A stretch of DNA of 23,858 bases from Treponema sp. (GCA_016297405.1 JAEDGP010000031.1:1-23858); one strand, 5' to 3'; positions 1 to 7,922 are shown, counted from the stretch's first letter. Made by a program: numbers and translations. The notes: generated by a model not told the origin, from the letters alone.

Positions 1-5
1 CTCCT
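1..5 (-). promoter_or_regulatory. Ribosome binding site of an off-window gene
   Basis: Read on the minus strand, the last five bases of the window are AGGAG, about 50 nt after the permease stop. There is no hairpin terminator between the two. This suggests the ABC transporter operon continues with another gene, possibly the substrate-binding protein, whose start codon lies beyond the left edge. The site is seen; the gene is inferred. Confidence 0.45.
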
Positions 6-57
6 ATTTTAAACAATTATAAAACTCATATTTCAACTCTAACGAGGAAATGTCAAA

Positions 58-1677
58 TCAATAATCCTTTCTTGAATGATTAAAGATACCTTTTACAGTT
101 TTTATTGCAAGGTTCGTCACAAGAATCAGCAGGGAGAGAATGAAAATCTCATTGAACTTCGAAAAATGCTGAAGTTCCTGAATTTTCGTTGTAATGACCA
201 TTGTTCTGGCACCAGCAATAAAAACTACGGCACTTACCGTAACCATTCCATTTATGAAAAGATAACAGAACACTTCCAGAAGCGTACCCTTTGAATTCGG
301 AGTAATGATTCTGACAACTGTTTTTATCCAGTTGTCTCCAAGGATGGCAGCTGTTGTTTCCCAGCTGGCATTCATTTTGTCCAATGTTGCCTTCATCATA
401 AGATATGGAGTGGCAAAAAAATGTATCATATTACAAAAAACAATGATTGCCATGGTAGTATGAAGCGGTGTTTTTTTGAATGTCAAAAGGAAAGCGATAC
501 CAAGTACCATGCCAGGAATTGTATTCGTAATCTGTGCAATTGCTTCGATCACCATTGAAGCTCTTGGATGCAGGTGACTTCGAGAAGTAACAAGGGCACT
601 GCAATAAACAAGTCCAGTACCAAACAGAGCTGTAAGAAAACTGGTAAGTATGGAATTGTTGAAAACTCGAATAAGCTGCTTATCCTTCAGAACAGAATTT
701 AAATTCGCCCATGTGAAATTCAAATCGTTTGGCCAATCCTTCACAAATGGTGCCACAAAAATTACGATAAAAATAGAAAGCATGCACACAAGAATTATAG
801 AAGAAAGCAACGTCCATATTGCATCACGGAAAACATTCTTTCGCATTTTCATAGGCGTAATCTTATTATAACGCACATTAAAACGCTGCAAGTAATTCAA
901 CAGGAGTATGCTGACAATGGATGGCGCAAGCATTACAAGAGCAATAACGGCACCTTGATGAAAATCTGGCAAAGATCCTAGCATTGTCTGATACAGCAAA
1001 GAAGCCACAACATCATATGTTCCGCCGATGGATGCTGGAATACCAAAATCGGTGAATGAAAGAAAGAAGCTTTGAACCACTGATACAGCTAAAGTTCCCA
1101 AAAGGGGAGTCAATATGGCCGTCCAAAAAGCCTTAAGGCTGCTGTCTCCCATAATCTTGCATACAACCAGATAGCGTCGGTCGATATACTTCATCGTATT
1201 TTTGATGAGTGTAAAGCTGATAGGCAAAGTATAAATCACATAACCGAAAACAAGTCCCTTAAAGCCATAAAAATCAAAGAACTGATGGTGAGTAATCTTT
1301 GTGATCAGGCCGTTTTTTCCAAAAGAATATATAATCGCAAAGCCGTATGTAATGGTTGGTAAAAGCATAGGAAAAACAGCAAGCGTTCGAAGTATTTTTT
1401 TGAAAGGCCCCGGAAGATTTGTGAAATTTTCGGTATAGGCAAGGACGAAAGCAAGAACAGTCGTTATGAGGGCACTCAAAACAGAAACCTTGCAGCTGTT
1501 AAAGAAAGCTGTCTTCAGGCTATTGCCTGAAAAAACGGCCTGAAAAGCTGCAAAGGATAATGATCCATTACTTGAATTGAAAGCATTTGTAAAAATCACA
1601 ACGGCCGGAATAATTATGAAAGCGGCAAAAAACAGAAGAATTGCCAGATATACTGTATTTATCTGTTTGTTTCTCAT
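58..1677 (-). CDS. ABC transporter fused double permease (FbpB/ThiP/PhnV type)
   Basis: Inner-membrane permease of a binding-protein-dependent importer, 539 aa. It holds two homologous MetI-like halves of about six membrane segments each, roughly residues 50-265 and 335-535. The second half contains NTIPGMVLGIAFLL and, near the C-terminus, MVTVSAVVFIAGA, which recall iron(III), thiamine or 2-aminoethylphosphonate permeases that carry both halves in one chain. I start it at 1677 (MRNKQINTVY): the ATG lies 1 nt after the ATPase stop, with GGAG 4 nt upstream. A start at 1698 would add seven residues and overlap the ATPase gene. It is co-translated with the ATPase and should form the membrane channel with two ATPase copies. 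The substrate cannot be told from sequence because no binding protein is in the window. Confidence 0.9.
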   Translation of the reverse strand: MRNKQINTVYLAILLFFAAFIIIPAVVIFTNAFNSSNGSLSFAAFQAVFSGNSLKTAFFNSCKVSVLSALITTVLAFVLAYTENFTNLPGPFKKILRTLAVFPMLLPTITYGFAIIYSFGKNGLITKITHHQFFDFYGFKGLVFGYVIYTLPISFTLIKNTMKYIDRRYLVVCKIMGDSSLKAFWTAILTPLLGTLAVSVVQSFFLSFTDFGIPASIGGTYDVVASLLYQTMLGSLPDFHQGAVIALVMLAPSIVSILLLNYLQRFNVRYNKITPMKMRKNVFRDAIWTLLSSIILVCMLSIFIVIFVAPFVKDWPNDLNFTWANLNSVLKDKQLIRVFNNSILTSFLTALFGTGLVYCSALVTSRSHLHPRASMVIEAIAQITNTIPGMVLGIAFLLTFKKTPLHTTMAIIVFCNMIHFFATPYLMMKATLDKMNASWETTAAILGDNWIKTVVRIITPNSKGTLLEVFCYLFINGMVTVSAVVFIAGARTMVITTKIQELQHFSKFNEIFILSLLILVTNLAIKTVKGIFNHSRKDY

Positions 1678-1678
1678 A

Positions 1679-2431
1679 CTACTCCGCCTTAATGTCAAAC
1701 AACTTGTAGATGTTGTCTTTTTTTATTGTAAGCTGCTGCAAAATGAAATTCTTTACGAATTCGCTTTTTGGCTCATTGATGATCTGGGAAGGAGTTCCAA
1801 ACTGCTCAATATTGCCTTGATTTATAATGAGTACCTTGTCGCTTATGGTAAGAGCTTCCTCCGGATCATGAGTTACGATTATGGTAGTCAAATTAAATCC
1901 TTTCGCAATTTTCACAATCTGTTCTTTGATGGATTCCTTTATTACCCCATCCAATGCAGAAAGCGGTTCATCCAGCAGCAAAATTCTTGGCTTCATTACC
2001 AGTGTTCGAGCAAGGGCAACACGCTGCTTTTGACCACCAGAAAGCTTGTCGATTTTCTTGTCCAAATGTTCTTCAAGTCCCAAAAGCTGAATAAGTGATT
2101 TTACCTCTTCTGCTGTAGATCGGTCAGGATAATTCCTTAAACCATAAACAATATTCTTGTATGCCGTAAGATTGGGAAAAAGAGCGTAATCCTGAAATAC
2201 AATATTGAATCCCCGTCGTTCCATCGGCACTAACGTGATGTCTTCATCATCAAAAATTATGGATCCAGAATCAGGTTGAATCAATCCCAGTATAAGATTA
2301 AGAAGTGTTGTTTTTCCGCTGCCAGAAGATCCCAATATAGATACAATTTCTGCATCTTTGATTGAAAGAGAAATGTCATTCAATACTGTGACACCGTCAT
2401 AGGACTTTGAAAGATTGTTTAGTGTAAGCAA
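1679..2431 (-). CDS. ABC transporter ATP-binding protein (FbpC/PotA-like, no TOBE domain)
   Basis: Cytoplasmic ATPase driving the import system, 250 aa. Walker A GSSGSGKTT is at residues 34-42, the Q-loop glutamine at 80 (VFQDYALFPNLTA), signature LSGGQKQR at 130-137, Walker B ILLLDEP near 150-156, D-loop SALD, and switch histidine at 188 (THD). The Q-loop region matches the family that energises iron, spermidine and molybdate importers. The chain is only about 20 residues longer than the core, so the C-terminal TOBE domain common in that family is absent. The start is TTG at 2431, supported by AGAGGTG 6 nt upstream; no ATG lies nearby in frame. Its stop is followed after 1 nt by the permease ATG. 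It is the first gene of the operon, divergent from the recQ-like gene. Confidence 0.92.
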   Translation of the reverse strand: MLTLNNLSKSYDGVTVLNDISLSIKDAEIVSILGSSGSGKTTLLNLILGLIQPDSGSIIFDDEDITLVPMERRGFNIVFQDYALFPNLTAYKNIVYGLRNYPDRSTAEEVKSLIQLLGLEEHLDKKIDKLSGGQKQRVALARTLVMKPRILLLDEPLSALDGVIKESIKEQIVKIAKGFNLTTIIVTHDPEEALTISDKVLIINQGNIEQFGTPSQIINEPKSEFVKNFILQQLTIKKDNIYKLFDIKAE

Positions 2432-2484
2432 GAGAGCACCTCTTTGAAAAAAAGTTCTTTACTGATTTTACATATAATAAGAAC

Positions 2485-2510
2485 AAAAAGGAATAGATAT
2501 GTTCCTTTTT
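2485..2510. promoter_or_regulatory. Inverted repeat in the divergent ABC/recQ promoter region
   Basis: AAAAAGGAA (2485-2493) and TTCCTTTTT (2502-2510) form a perfect 9-bp inverted repeat with an 8-nt spacer. It sits just upstream of AT-rich minus-strand -10 candidates (TATTAT at 2474-2479), in the expected -35 zone of the ABC operon. That position suits an operator. It could instead be a weak hairpin; neither flanking gene ends here, so a terminator role is less likely. Confidence 0.35.
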
Positions 2511-2566
2511 TCCCTTATTTCTGTGTTTTCTTCCGTTTTTTTTGATTTTTTTGCGATAAATCAGAT

Positions 2567-4342
2567 ATGGAACAAACAAGCCAGGCATTTAAAATCGACG
2601 ATGAAAATATTTGGACTGATGACGAAGCATCAATTGCGGCACAGAATTCTTTTGGAATCAAATACATGTACCCCTGGCAGCGCCTGGTTGTGGCAAACAT
2701 CATGGATGCTTTCAATCACAGGGAAGAAAGCGACAACGATTCCAGGGGTAAACAGATAGTGCTTCTTCCTACGGGAGCAGGAAAATCCCTTTGTTTTCAA
2801 GTGCCGGCCTTGCTTTTACCAGGACCTACACTGGTAATCTACCCTTTGCTGGCATTGATGAGCGACCAGGAAAGGCGCATGGTTGCAGGAAGCCTTGAAT
2901 GTGTTGTGTTTAGGGGCGGTTTGACAGAAAATGAAAAGAACGAGAATTTTTTGAAAATCAAAAACGGGGCAAAAATCATAATCGCGAACCCGGAAGTACT
3001 TGGGGCAAACGATTGCGCCCTTGCCAAACGACTGAAAGAATTCAATATCTGCCACATAGCCATTGATGAGGCCCATTGTGTTTCAGAATGGGGAGATTCT
3101 TTCAGGCCTTCCTATCTGGAAATGGGTAAGGTCATAAAGGAAATCGGATCTCCTGTGGTAACTGCCTTTACGGCCACAGCAAGTCCCGAAGTGCTTGAAA
3201 GAGTGGCACAAGTTTTGTTCGACAACCAGGCTCACATAGTGCGAAGCGACAGTGACCGGCCGAACATACATTACTATGTCAGAAATGCCCCGTCCAAAAA
3301 GAAAGCTGTGCTGATTCTTTGCAAGACGGAAGCAAAACCCATGATTGTCTTTTGTGGGACTCGAAGCAGAACAGAGGATTTAAGTCGGGAAATCAACCTT
3401 CTTTACGGTCCAGATTCGTCCCGTTTCTATCATGCGGGTCTAAGTCGGGAAGAAAAGTCAAACATAGAACAGTGGTTTTTCAACCAGAAGGAAGGCGTGC
3501 TATGTGCCACTTGTGCCTATGGCATGGGCGTAGACAAAAAGGACATTCATACAGTAGTTCATCTGGACCCGCCGCTGACAGCGGAAGCCTACATTCAGGA
3601 AGCAGGTCGAGGAGGAAGAGACGGAAGCGTGGCAAATGGCATTTTGCTTTGGAACAACAGCGACACAAAGCGTTTTTCACAATACAAGGACAATAGCCGA
3701 AAAGCTGCGTTAAGGCTATTTGCCACCACCACTGACTGCAGGCGTCAGGTATTGCTTGATGCGCTAGGAGCAGAAAAGGCATATTGTGACGGCTGCGATC
3801 TGTGCGACAACAGAAGAAGAAAGGAAGCAGCATTAAAAAAAATTAACGAAACCTTTGGCTTAAGCAACAGTTTTTTATCAATTTTGACGAAAAACAGAAT
3901 CTGTTCATCGCTAACAATCAAAGCTGCAAAAGCCGTTTCTGCCTTTTTGATAAAAATTGCTGAAAAACTTTATGACAAAGGAATTTTGCACTTCAAATTC
4001 GAAGAGCAACTGATTCAGCCTGGAGAAAAGCTTTTTGATCCTGAAGAGCAGGCTTTAAAAGCTATAAAAAAAGCCAGAAGATTCTATACAAGCGAAAGTC
4101 TTGAAGAAAAGATTCTTCCTGTACTGAATGAAGAATCAAGAAAATTCACAAAGGCAAACATTTGGGAACATCACAGCTTCTGCGAACTTTTTGAAAGCCT
4201 GCAAAACAGCGGAAAAATACGAATACTGCGCTTTCCATGGAAAGGCAGAATCGACATCGCAAAAAATCATGATTCCTGCTCACCAGCGGATTCAGAAGCG
4301 GAAGAAGCTTCCCTGGCAGCATTTCCTTCAGCTGAAACCTGA
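2567..4342 (+). CDS. RecQ-like ATP-dependent DNA helicase
   Basis: Superfamily 2 DNA helicase of the RecQ group, 591 aa, acting in DNA repair and recombination. Walker A TGAGKS is near residues 69-74 (K73). DEAH is at 167-170, followed by the RecQ aromatic-rich loop in the form CVSEWGDSFRP. Motif III is AFTATAS, and motifs V-VI are GMGVDKKDIHTVVH and QEAGRGGRDG. A RecQ-type zinc site follows (CRRQV with later CDGCDLC). The N-terminal motif 0 is unusual (KYMYPWQR). The C-terminal 150 residues are not a clear RQC/HRDC pair, and the tail is Ala/Ser/Glu-rich. The ATG at 2567 has no good Shine-Dalgarno; GATAAA ends 6 nt before it, so it may be leaderless, though the -35 is poor. Its 3' end overlaps the convergent small gene by 76 nt. 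Confidence 0.88.
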   Translation: MEQTSQAFKIDDENIWTDDEASIAAQNSFGIKYMYPWQRLVVANIMDAFNHREESDNDSRGKQIVLLPTGAGKSLCFQVPALLLPGPTLVIYPLLALMSDQERRMVAGSLECVVFRGGLTENEKNENFLKIKNGAKIIIANPEVLGANDCALAKRLKEFNICHIAIDEAHCVSEWGDSFRPSYLEMGKVIKEIGSPVVTAFTATASPEVLERVAQVLFDNQAHIVRSDSDRPNIHYYVRNAPSKKKAVLILCKTEAKPMIVFCGTRSRTEDLSREINLLYGPDSSRFYHAGLSREEKSNIEQWFFNQKEGVLCATCAYGMGVDKKDIHTVVHLDPPLTAEAYIQEAGRGGRDGSVANGILLWNNSDTKRFSQYKDNSRKAALRLFATTTDCRRQVLLDALGAEKAYCDGCDLCDNRRRKEAALKKINETFGLSNSFLSILTKNRICSSLTIKAAKAVSAFLIKIAEKLYDKGILHFKFEEQLIQPGEKLFDPEEQALKAIKKARRFYTSESLEEKILPVLNEESRKFTKANIWEHHSFCELFESLQNSGKIRILRFPWKGRIDIAKNHDSCSPADSEAEEASLAAFPSAET

Positions 4343-4506
4343 GGAGAAGCAGAAGGTGATGAAGTCTTTTTCTTTGGCGCTTTTGGTTTCTTCACGTATT
4401 TAACTACATAACCGGCAAAATATCCCATTGCAAAAACGAACAACGTGGTAAGTATAACAACTGGATTCAATATTATCTTTGGAAAAATCGATGAAAATGG
4501 TGGCAT
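4267..4506 (-). CDS. Small single-pass membrane protein, unknown function
   Basis: A 79-aa protein that I do not recognise. Residues 10-33 form one hydrophobic segment (ILNPVVILTTLFVFAMGYFA). Then comes a strongly basic Lys/Pro stretch (KYVKKPKAPKKK) and a low-complexity Ser/Ala/Glu tail. The charge pattern predicts the N-terminus outside and the tail in the cytoplasm. Support for a real gene: a promoter fit with TTGCGA, 17 nt, GAAAAT ending 6 nt before the ATG, matching other genes in this window, and a sensible membrane segment. Against it: its last 76 nt lie antisense to the recQ-like 3' end, it has no Shine-Dalgarno, and the tail could be a by-product of the recQ codons. Confidence 0.55.
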   Translation of the reverse strand: MPPFSSIFPKIILNPVVILTTLFVFAMGYFAGYVVKYVKKPKAPKKKTSSPSASPQVSAEGNAAREASSASESAGEQES

Positions 4507-4541
4507 GTCTTTATTTTCGGCAAAAACAGTAGTTTTCGCAA
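4507..4541 (-). promoter_or_regulatory. Candidate leaderless promoter of the small membrane protein
   Basis: On the minus strand, -35 TTGCGA (4541-4536), a 17-nt spacer and -10 GAAAAT (4518-4513) end 6 nt before the ATG at 4506. This would put transcription start at or next to the A of ATG. The -10 is only a 4/6 match. Confidence 0.4.
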
Positions 4542-4564
4542 AGCTTTTTTAGCGAATATTTTTG
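4535..4564 (+). terminator. Possible weak terminator downstream of recQ-like gene
   Basis: TTCGC (4535-4539) and GCGAA (4552-4556) can pair, with a few further A-T pairs inside the loop, followed by TATTTTTG. The stem is short and overlaps the minus-strand -35 of the small membrane protein, so it is only a candidate. Confidence 0.3.
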
Positions 4565-4587
4565 CTCTTCTATAAAATTCAAACTGA

Positions 4588-4620
4588 TGATATAAATAAA
4601 CAACAAACAAAATCAGGAGA
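4588..4620 (+). promoter_or_regulatory. Extended -10 promoter and RBS of the small lipoprotein gene
   Basis: TGA followed by TATAAA (4588-4596) is an extended -10 element with no obvious -35. The expected leader is about 25 nt and carries AGGAGA (4614-4619) 9 nt before the ATG at 4629. Confidence 0.5.
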
Positions 4621-4628
4621 AATGCATT

Positions 4629-5114
4629 ATGAAAACAAAAACTGCATCAGTTCTTCTAGCTCTCTTTACATCTTTGTTTTTTCTCATTTCCTGTCAGCAG
4701 AAAAACGAAAACAAAACACAGGTCAGTCAGAACAACTTTTCTTCCCAAAATACCAAAATCCATGAACCATATGATTACGAACTAGATCAGGTTTTTATTG
4801 CCCCTGAAGAATCAGACGAACCTGTGCAGATGTCAGGCGAAGGGGAACAAATGTATTTTACTTCTGAAAATCAAGAAAAAGAACTTTTTCAGGTCACAGA
4901 AGTAGACTCATCTGTGGAAACCATGGAAGAGGAACTTTCCCCAGCCCAGATCGCAATCAGAAAACTTGAAAAAGCTCTGGATGAACAGAACCTTGAAAAA
5001 GTCACAGCTGCCTGGGACGAACTTCAGGAACTTGGAACTTCAGCACTCACCCAAAAAGACAGGGACGTAATCCATGACCTTCAGGATAAAATGGACCGTC
5101 TGATGGGCTATTGA
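4629..5114 (+). CDS. Small lipoprotein, unknown function
   Basis: A 161-aa exported lipoprotein. The signal peptide has a basic N-terminus (MKTK), a hydrophobic core at residues 6-20 and the lipobox LISC with acylated Cys22. The mature protein starts with a polar Gln/Asn/Lys linker, continues with an acidic stretch, and ends in a charged, probably alpha-helical hairpin of about 55 residues (from AIRKLEKALDEQ to DKMDRLMGY). It would be anchored to a membrane facing the periplasm. ATG 4629 has AGGAGA 9 nt upstream. The next gene, 56 nt downstream, also pairs a membrane anchor with a short charged helical domain, so the two may work together. I do not recognise the family. Confidence 0.8.
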   Translation: MKTKTASVLLALFTSLFFLISCQQKNENKTQVSQNNFSSQNTKIHEPYDYELDQVFIAPEESDEPVQMSGEGEQMYFTSENQEKELFQVTEVDSSVETMEEELSPAQIAIRKLEKALDEQNLEKVTAAWDELQELGTSALTQKDRDVIHDLQDKMDRLMGY

Positions 5115-5170
5115 CGCATATCGAAATTCAAAATATTTTATAACAAGAACACAAACTCCTGGAGTAAAAA

Positions 5171-5575
5171 TTGAAAACTGTTTCTAAAGTATTTATAATC
5201 ATCGCAATCTCCATCGGCAGCTTAATCCTTGCCGCATGTATTGCACTGGCAATAATGGACAAGGATGGAAATTTCAGAACTTCCATGAAGGAAGCATTTG
5301 AAGAAAATATGATAAACCCAATTATTGAAGTATTCCATCCTGAACCGACAAGTGAACTGGTTGAACGCTGCATCAACGCATACAATTCACACAATGACGA
5401 AGCTGCCATGGAGCTGAAGTCGAAGCTTGAGAAGCGAAAGGACTACAATGATGAAATGAGAGCTAGAGTTGACGAAGCTACAAAGACATTCGAAAGTTCC
5501 ATGCTCTCCGAAGAAAATATGGAAGATATCTTTGGCGACCTGTTTAATGACATGAATGGAGAAGATTCAGAATAG
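5171..5575 (+). CDS. Small membrane-anchored protein, unknown function
   Basis: A 134-aa protein with an N-terminal hydrophobic segment at residues 7-28 and a charged, mainly helical remainder. LAAC at residues 20-23 could be a lipobox, but the residues after the Cys stay hydrophobic, so an uncleaved signal anchor is equally possible. The start is TTG at 5171, supported by GGAG 7 nt upstream; no ATG is available in frame before the membrane segment. The C-terminal helices (VERCINAYNSHNDEAAMELK onward) share the repeat-like size and charge pattern of the upstream lipoprotein's C-terminus, which may mean distant paralogy. It is followed by a hairpin terminator, so the two genes probably form one operon. 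Confidence 0.72.
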   Translation: MKTVSKVFIIIAISIGSLILAACIALAIMDKDGNFRTSMKEAFEENMINPIIEVFHPEPTSELVERCINAYNSHNDEAAMELKSKLEKRKDYNDEMRARVDEATKTFESSMLSEENMEDIFGDLFNDMNGEDSE

Positions 5576-5621
5576 AATTATCAGCTTTATCAGATAGCCC
5601 ATATTTCAAGTATTGAAAGAT

Positions 5622-5672
5622 AGCCATAAATGCAAAAGTCGGCTTTAGCCCAAAATTTTTATGGCTTTTTTT
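5622..5672 (+). terminator. Rho-independent terminator after the two small envelope genes
   Basis: AGCCATAAA (5622-5630) pairs perfectly with TTTATGGCT (5658-5666), followed by a run of T to 5672. The loop contains a second small palindrome, GGCTTTAGCC (5641-5650). Confidence 0.75.
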
Positions 5673-5686
5673 ATGCTTCTAAAGTA

Positions 5687-5722
5687 TTGCTCAATTTTTT
5701 GTGATTCAATATCATTTTTGAT
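5687..5722 (+). promoter_or_regulatory. Leaderless promoter of hisH
   Basis: TTGCTC (5687-5692), a 17-nt spacer and TATCAT (5710-5715) end 7 nt before the ATG of hisH at 5723. Transcription should start at the start codon. No Shine-Dalgarno is present, and the HisH N-terminus fixes the start. Confidence 0.6.
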
Positions 5723-6349
5723 ATGACAGGTATAGTTGATTATAATGCTGGAAACATTACCAGCGTCGAAAGAGCTTTGAATTCACTGCAGGCTTCCTAT
5801 GTGCTTTCCAAAAAGCCTTCTGATCTGGAAAATTGCGACAGAATTATTTTTCCAGGCGTTGGCGATGCATCTTATGCCATGGAACAGCTAAAAAAAACAG
5901 GCTTTGACATTTTTCTGAAAGAATGGGCTAAAAGCGGCAAAAAGCTTGCCGGCATCTGCCTTGGTTCCCAAATAATTTTTGACTTTTCCGAAGAAGGCAA
6001 CGTCCCTTGTCTTGGTTTGATCCCTGGAAAAATACGACACTTCCATGACCTCTGGAAAGAAGAAGGTATTGATGCGTCATCCCTAAAGTGTCCTCACATG
6101 GGCTGGAGCGACCTTACTTATACAAATGGCGGCTCAAGTCTTTTTCAAGGTATTCCAGAGCATTCCGACTTTTATTTTGTCCATTCCTATGTGATTTGCC
6201 CCCAGGAAAAGTCAGTCATAAAGGCCACTGCAGATTTTGGAATCAAGGTTCCTGCCTGCGTCGAAAAGGATAACATTACTGTCTTCCAGTTCCACCCGGA
6301 AAAATCAGGGGAAAAAGGAATGCAAATACTTCGCAACTTCATAAAATAG
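5723..6349 (+). CDS. hisH: Imidazole glycerol phosphate synthase, glutaminase subunit HisH
   Basis: Class I glutamine amidotransferase that supplies ammonia to HisF in histidine biosynthesis, cytoplasmic, 208 aa (normal length). The N-terminus MTGIVDYNAGN is typical of HisH and fixes the start. The oxyanion motif is FPGVGD. The nucleophile Cys79 lies in GICLGSQII, with Ser where Met is usual. The catalytic His191 and Glu193 are in FQFHPEKSG. All three triad residues are present, so it should be active. hisF follows after 13 nt. The gene begins its transcription unit right after a terminator and seems to be leaderless. No other early or late histidine gene is adjacent except a PHP phosphatase 7.5 kb downstream. 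Confidence 0.95.
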   Translation: MTGIVDYNAGNITSVERALNSLQASYVLSKKPSDLENCDRIIFPGVGDASYAMEQLKKTGFDIFLKEWAKSGKKLAGICLGSQIIFDFSEEGNVPCLGLIPGKIRHFHDLWKEEGIDASSLKCPHMGWSDLTYTNGGSSLFQGIPEHSDFYFVHSYVICPQEKSVIKATADFGIKVPACVEKDNITVFQFHPEKSGEKGMQILRNFIK

Positions 6350-6362
6350 GGGACCAGAATAT

Positions 6363-7127
6363 ATGCTGAAAAAACGCGTAATCGTATGTCTTGACGTAAA
6401 AGACGGGCGCACAACAAAAGGTGTAAAATTCCTGAATAACGTTGATATTGGCGATCCAGTAGAAATGGCAGCAGAATATTACCGGCAGGGAGTAGATGAA
6501 CTGGTTTTCTATGACATCATCGCATCTGCCAGAGGTCGCGGCCCGATTCTGGACCTGATTTCAAAAGTTGCAAGCCAAGTCTTCATTCCATTCTGTGTGG
6601 GCGGAGGTATAAATACGATAGATGATATTCGGCAGACTATTTTAGCCGGTGCTGAAAAAGTAAGCCTGAATAGTCCAGCCGTAAAGAACCCACTTCTGAT
6701 CAGCGAAGGAGCAAGGATTTTTGGCAATCAGTGCATAGTTTTGGGAATGGATGTAAAGAAGGATCCTTCGAAACCTAGTGGCTATGGCACAACGATTCAT
6801 GGAGGCCGCGTTGAAACAGGTCTTGATGCGCGTGAATGGGCTATCAAGGCAGTTGGTCTTGGGGCAGGAGAAATTGTTTTGAATTCCATGGATGCTGACG
6901 GAACAAAAGATGGCTATGATGTGAAACTTACAAGAATGATTGCAGAAGCGGTGCCTGTTCCTGTAATTGCTTCCGGCGGAGCTGGAACTCCTTCTCACAT
7001 GACAAAAGTCCTTACCGAAGGAAAAGCAGATGCTGCTTTAATTGCAACCATGGTCCATTCAGGAAAATACACGGTTGATTCGATAAAAGCTTCTTTGCAC
7101 AAGGACAATGTCCCGGTTCGCCTTTAA
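6363..7127 (+). CDS. hisF: Imidazole glycerol phosphate synthase, cyclase subunit HisF
   Basis: (Beta/alpha)8-barrel cyclase that turns PRFAR plus HisH-derived ammonia into imidazole glycerol phosphate and AICAR; AICAR feeds back to purine synthesis. The chain is 254 aa, the normal length. Catalytic Asp11 (CLDVKDGR) and Asp130 (GMDVKKD) fall at the standard family positions. Phosphate-binding loops CVGGGI, GTTIHGGR, DADGTKDGYD and ASGGAG are present. The start at 6363 is supported by AGGGGA about 9 nt upstream, overlapping the hisH stop. Unusual detail: the second catalytic segment reads GMDVKKD instead of the common AIDAK/AIDVK. It is the second gene of the hisH-led operon. Confidence 0.95.
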   Translation: MLKKRVIVCLDVKDGRTTKGVKFLNNVDIGDPVEMAAEYYRQGVDELVFYDIIASARGRGPILDLISKVASQVFIPFCVGGGINTIDDIRQTILAGAEKVSLNSPAVKNPLLISEGARIFGNQCIVLGMDVKKDPSKPSGYGTTIHGGRVETGLDAREWAIKAVGLGAGEIVLNSMDADGTKDGYDVKLTRMIAEAVPVPVIASGGAGTPSHMTKVLTEGKADAALIATMVHSGKYTVDSIKASLHKDNVPVRL

Positions 7128-7154
7128 CCCACAGGAAATGGAGACTTTTTTAAT

Positions 7155-7922
7155 ATGATAAACTATAGGCAATGGCATGAAGAAGAGAATGGCAGCGTCA
7201 GTTTTTTTTCCGAAGGTCAAGTTTATTTTTGCCAATGCGACTTAAATCACAAGCTCAGCCTTTTTGAACTTTTGCGAATCGTTACAGATGCCGCAGTAGA
7301 AGATTTCAATCAGCGCAACATGAGCTATAACATTCTTACGCAGAATAATTTTGGGATTCTTGTTTCCAGACAGTCATTCAGATTTCACCAGATGCCTGCA
7401 GGTGATCAGAAAATCACGATAAAAACCTGGGAAGAAAAACCAGAACCACTGCAATTCGTCAGAGCGTACGAAATCTTTGACTCACAGACAAAACAGCCTT
7501 TAGTAAGCGGCATCTCCACATGGCTTTTAGTCGATCTTAATAAACGGCGGATCATGAGGACAAGGGATTTCCCTTTAAGAAAAGAACCTGATATTACAAC
7601 AATCCATAACTGTCTTGATGCTGGAAAAATCACCATCTCATCGGATACGAAAATTTTAGGAAAAAGACAGATTTATTTCAGCGATATCGACGGAAACGGT
7701 CACATGAACAATGCCCGTTACGGATCCTTTGTAATGGATTTTCTTCCATCTGAATACCAGAACAAAAGCTGGAGCGATTTCAGGATTAATTACAACAAAG
7801 AAGCTGTACTTGGCGAAATGATAGAATTGTATGGTACATTCTGTGATGAAAGCAAAAAAATATCAATGATCGGAAAACAGGGCCAGAACATCTGTTTTGA
7901 GGCGGAACTGTTTTACTACTGA
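7155..7922 (+). CDS. Acyl-ACP thioesterase (FatA/FatB-like double hotdog)
   Basis: Cytoplasmic thioesterase that releases fatty acids from acyl carrier protein, 255 aa, with two tandem hotdog folds. The N-terminal half has the long hydrophobic helix (LSLFELLRIVTDAAVEDFN) and TWLLVDLNKRRI. The C-terminal half carries the catalytic motif DIDGNGHMNN (residues 177-186) with Asp177/Asn181/His183, matching the D-x-N-x-H-x-N-N of the Acyl-ACP_TE family. TGGAGA lies about 10 nt before the ATG. It follows hisF by 27 nt, so it is probably co-transcribed, although I see no metabolic link with histidine synthesis. Substrate chain length cannot be read from the sequence. Confidence 0.88.
   Translation: MINYRQWHEEENGSVSFFSEGQVYFCQCDLNHKLSLFELLRIVTDAAVEDFNQRNMSYNILTQNNFGILVSRQSFRFHQMPAGDQKITIKTWEEKPEPLQFVRAYEIFDSQTKQPLVSGISTWLLVDLNKRRIMRTRDFPLRKEPDITTIHNCLDAGKITISSDTKILGKRQIYFSDIDGNGHMNNARYGSFVMDFLPSEYQNKSWSDFRINYNKEAVLGEMIELYGTFCDESKKISMIGKQGQNICFEAELFYY

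Noticed and set aside
1577..2098. 173-codon plus-strand frame
   Set aside because: Lies antisense to the ABC ATPase and permease genes, which have clear motifs. Its translation is low-complexity and shows no family features.
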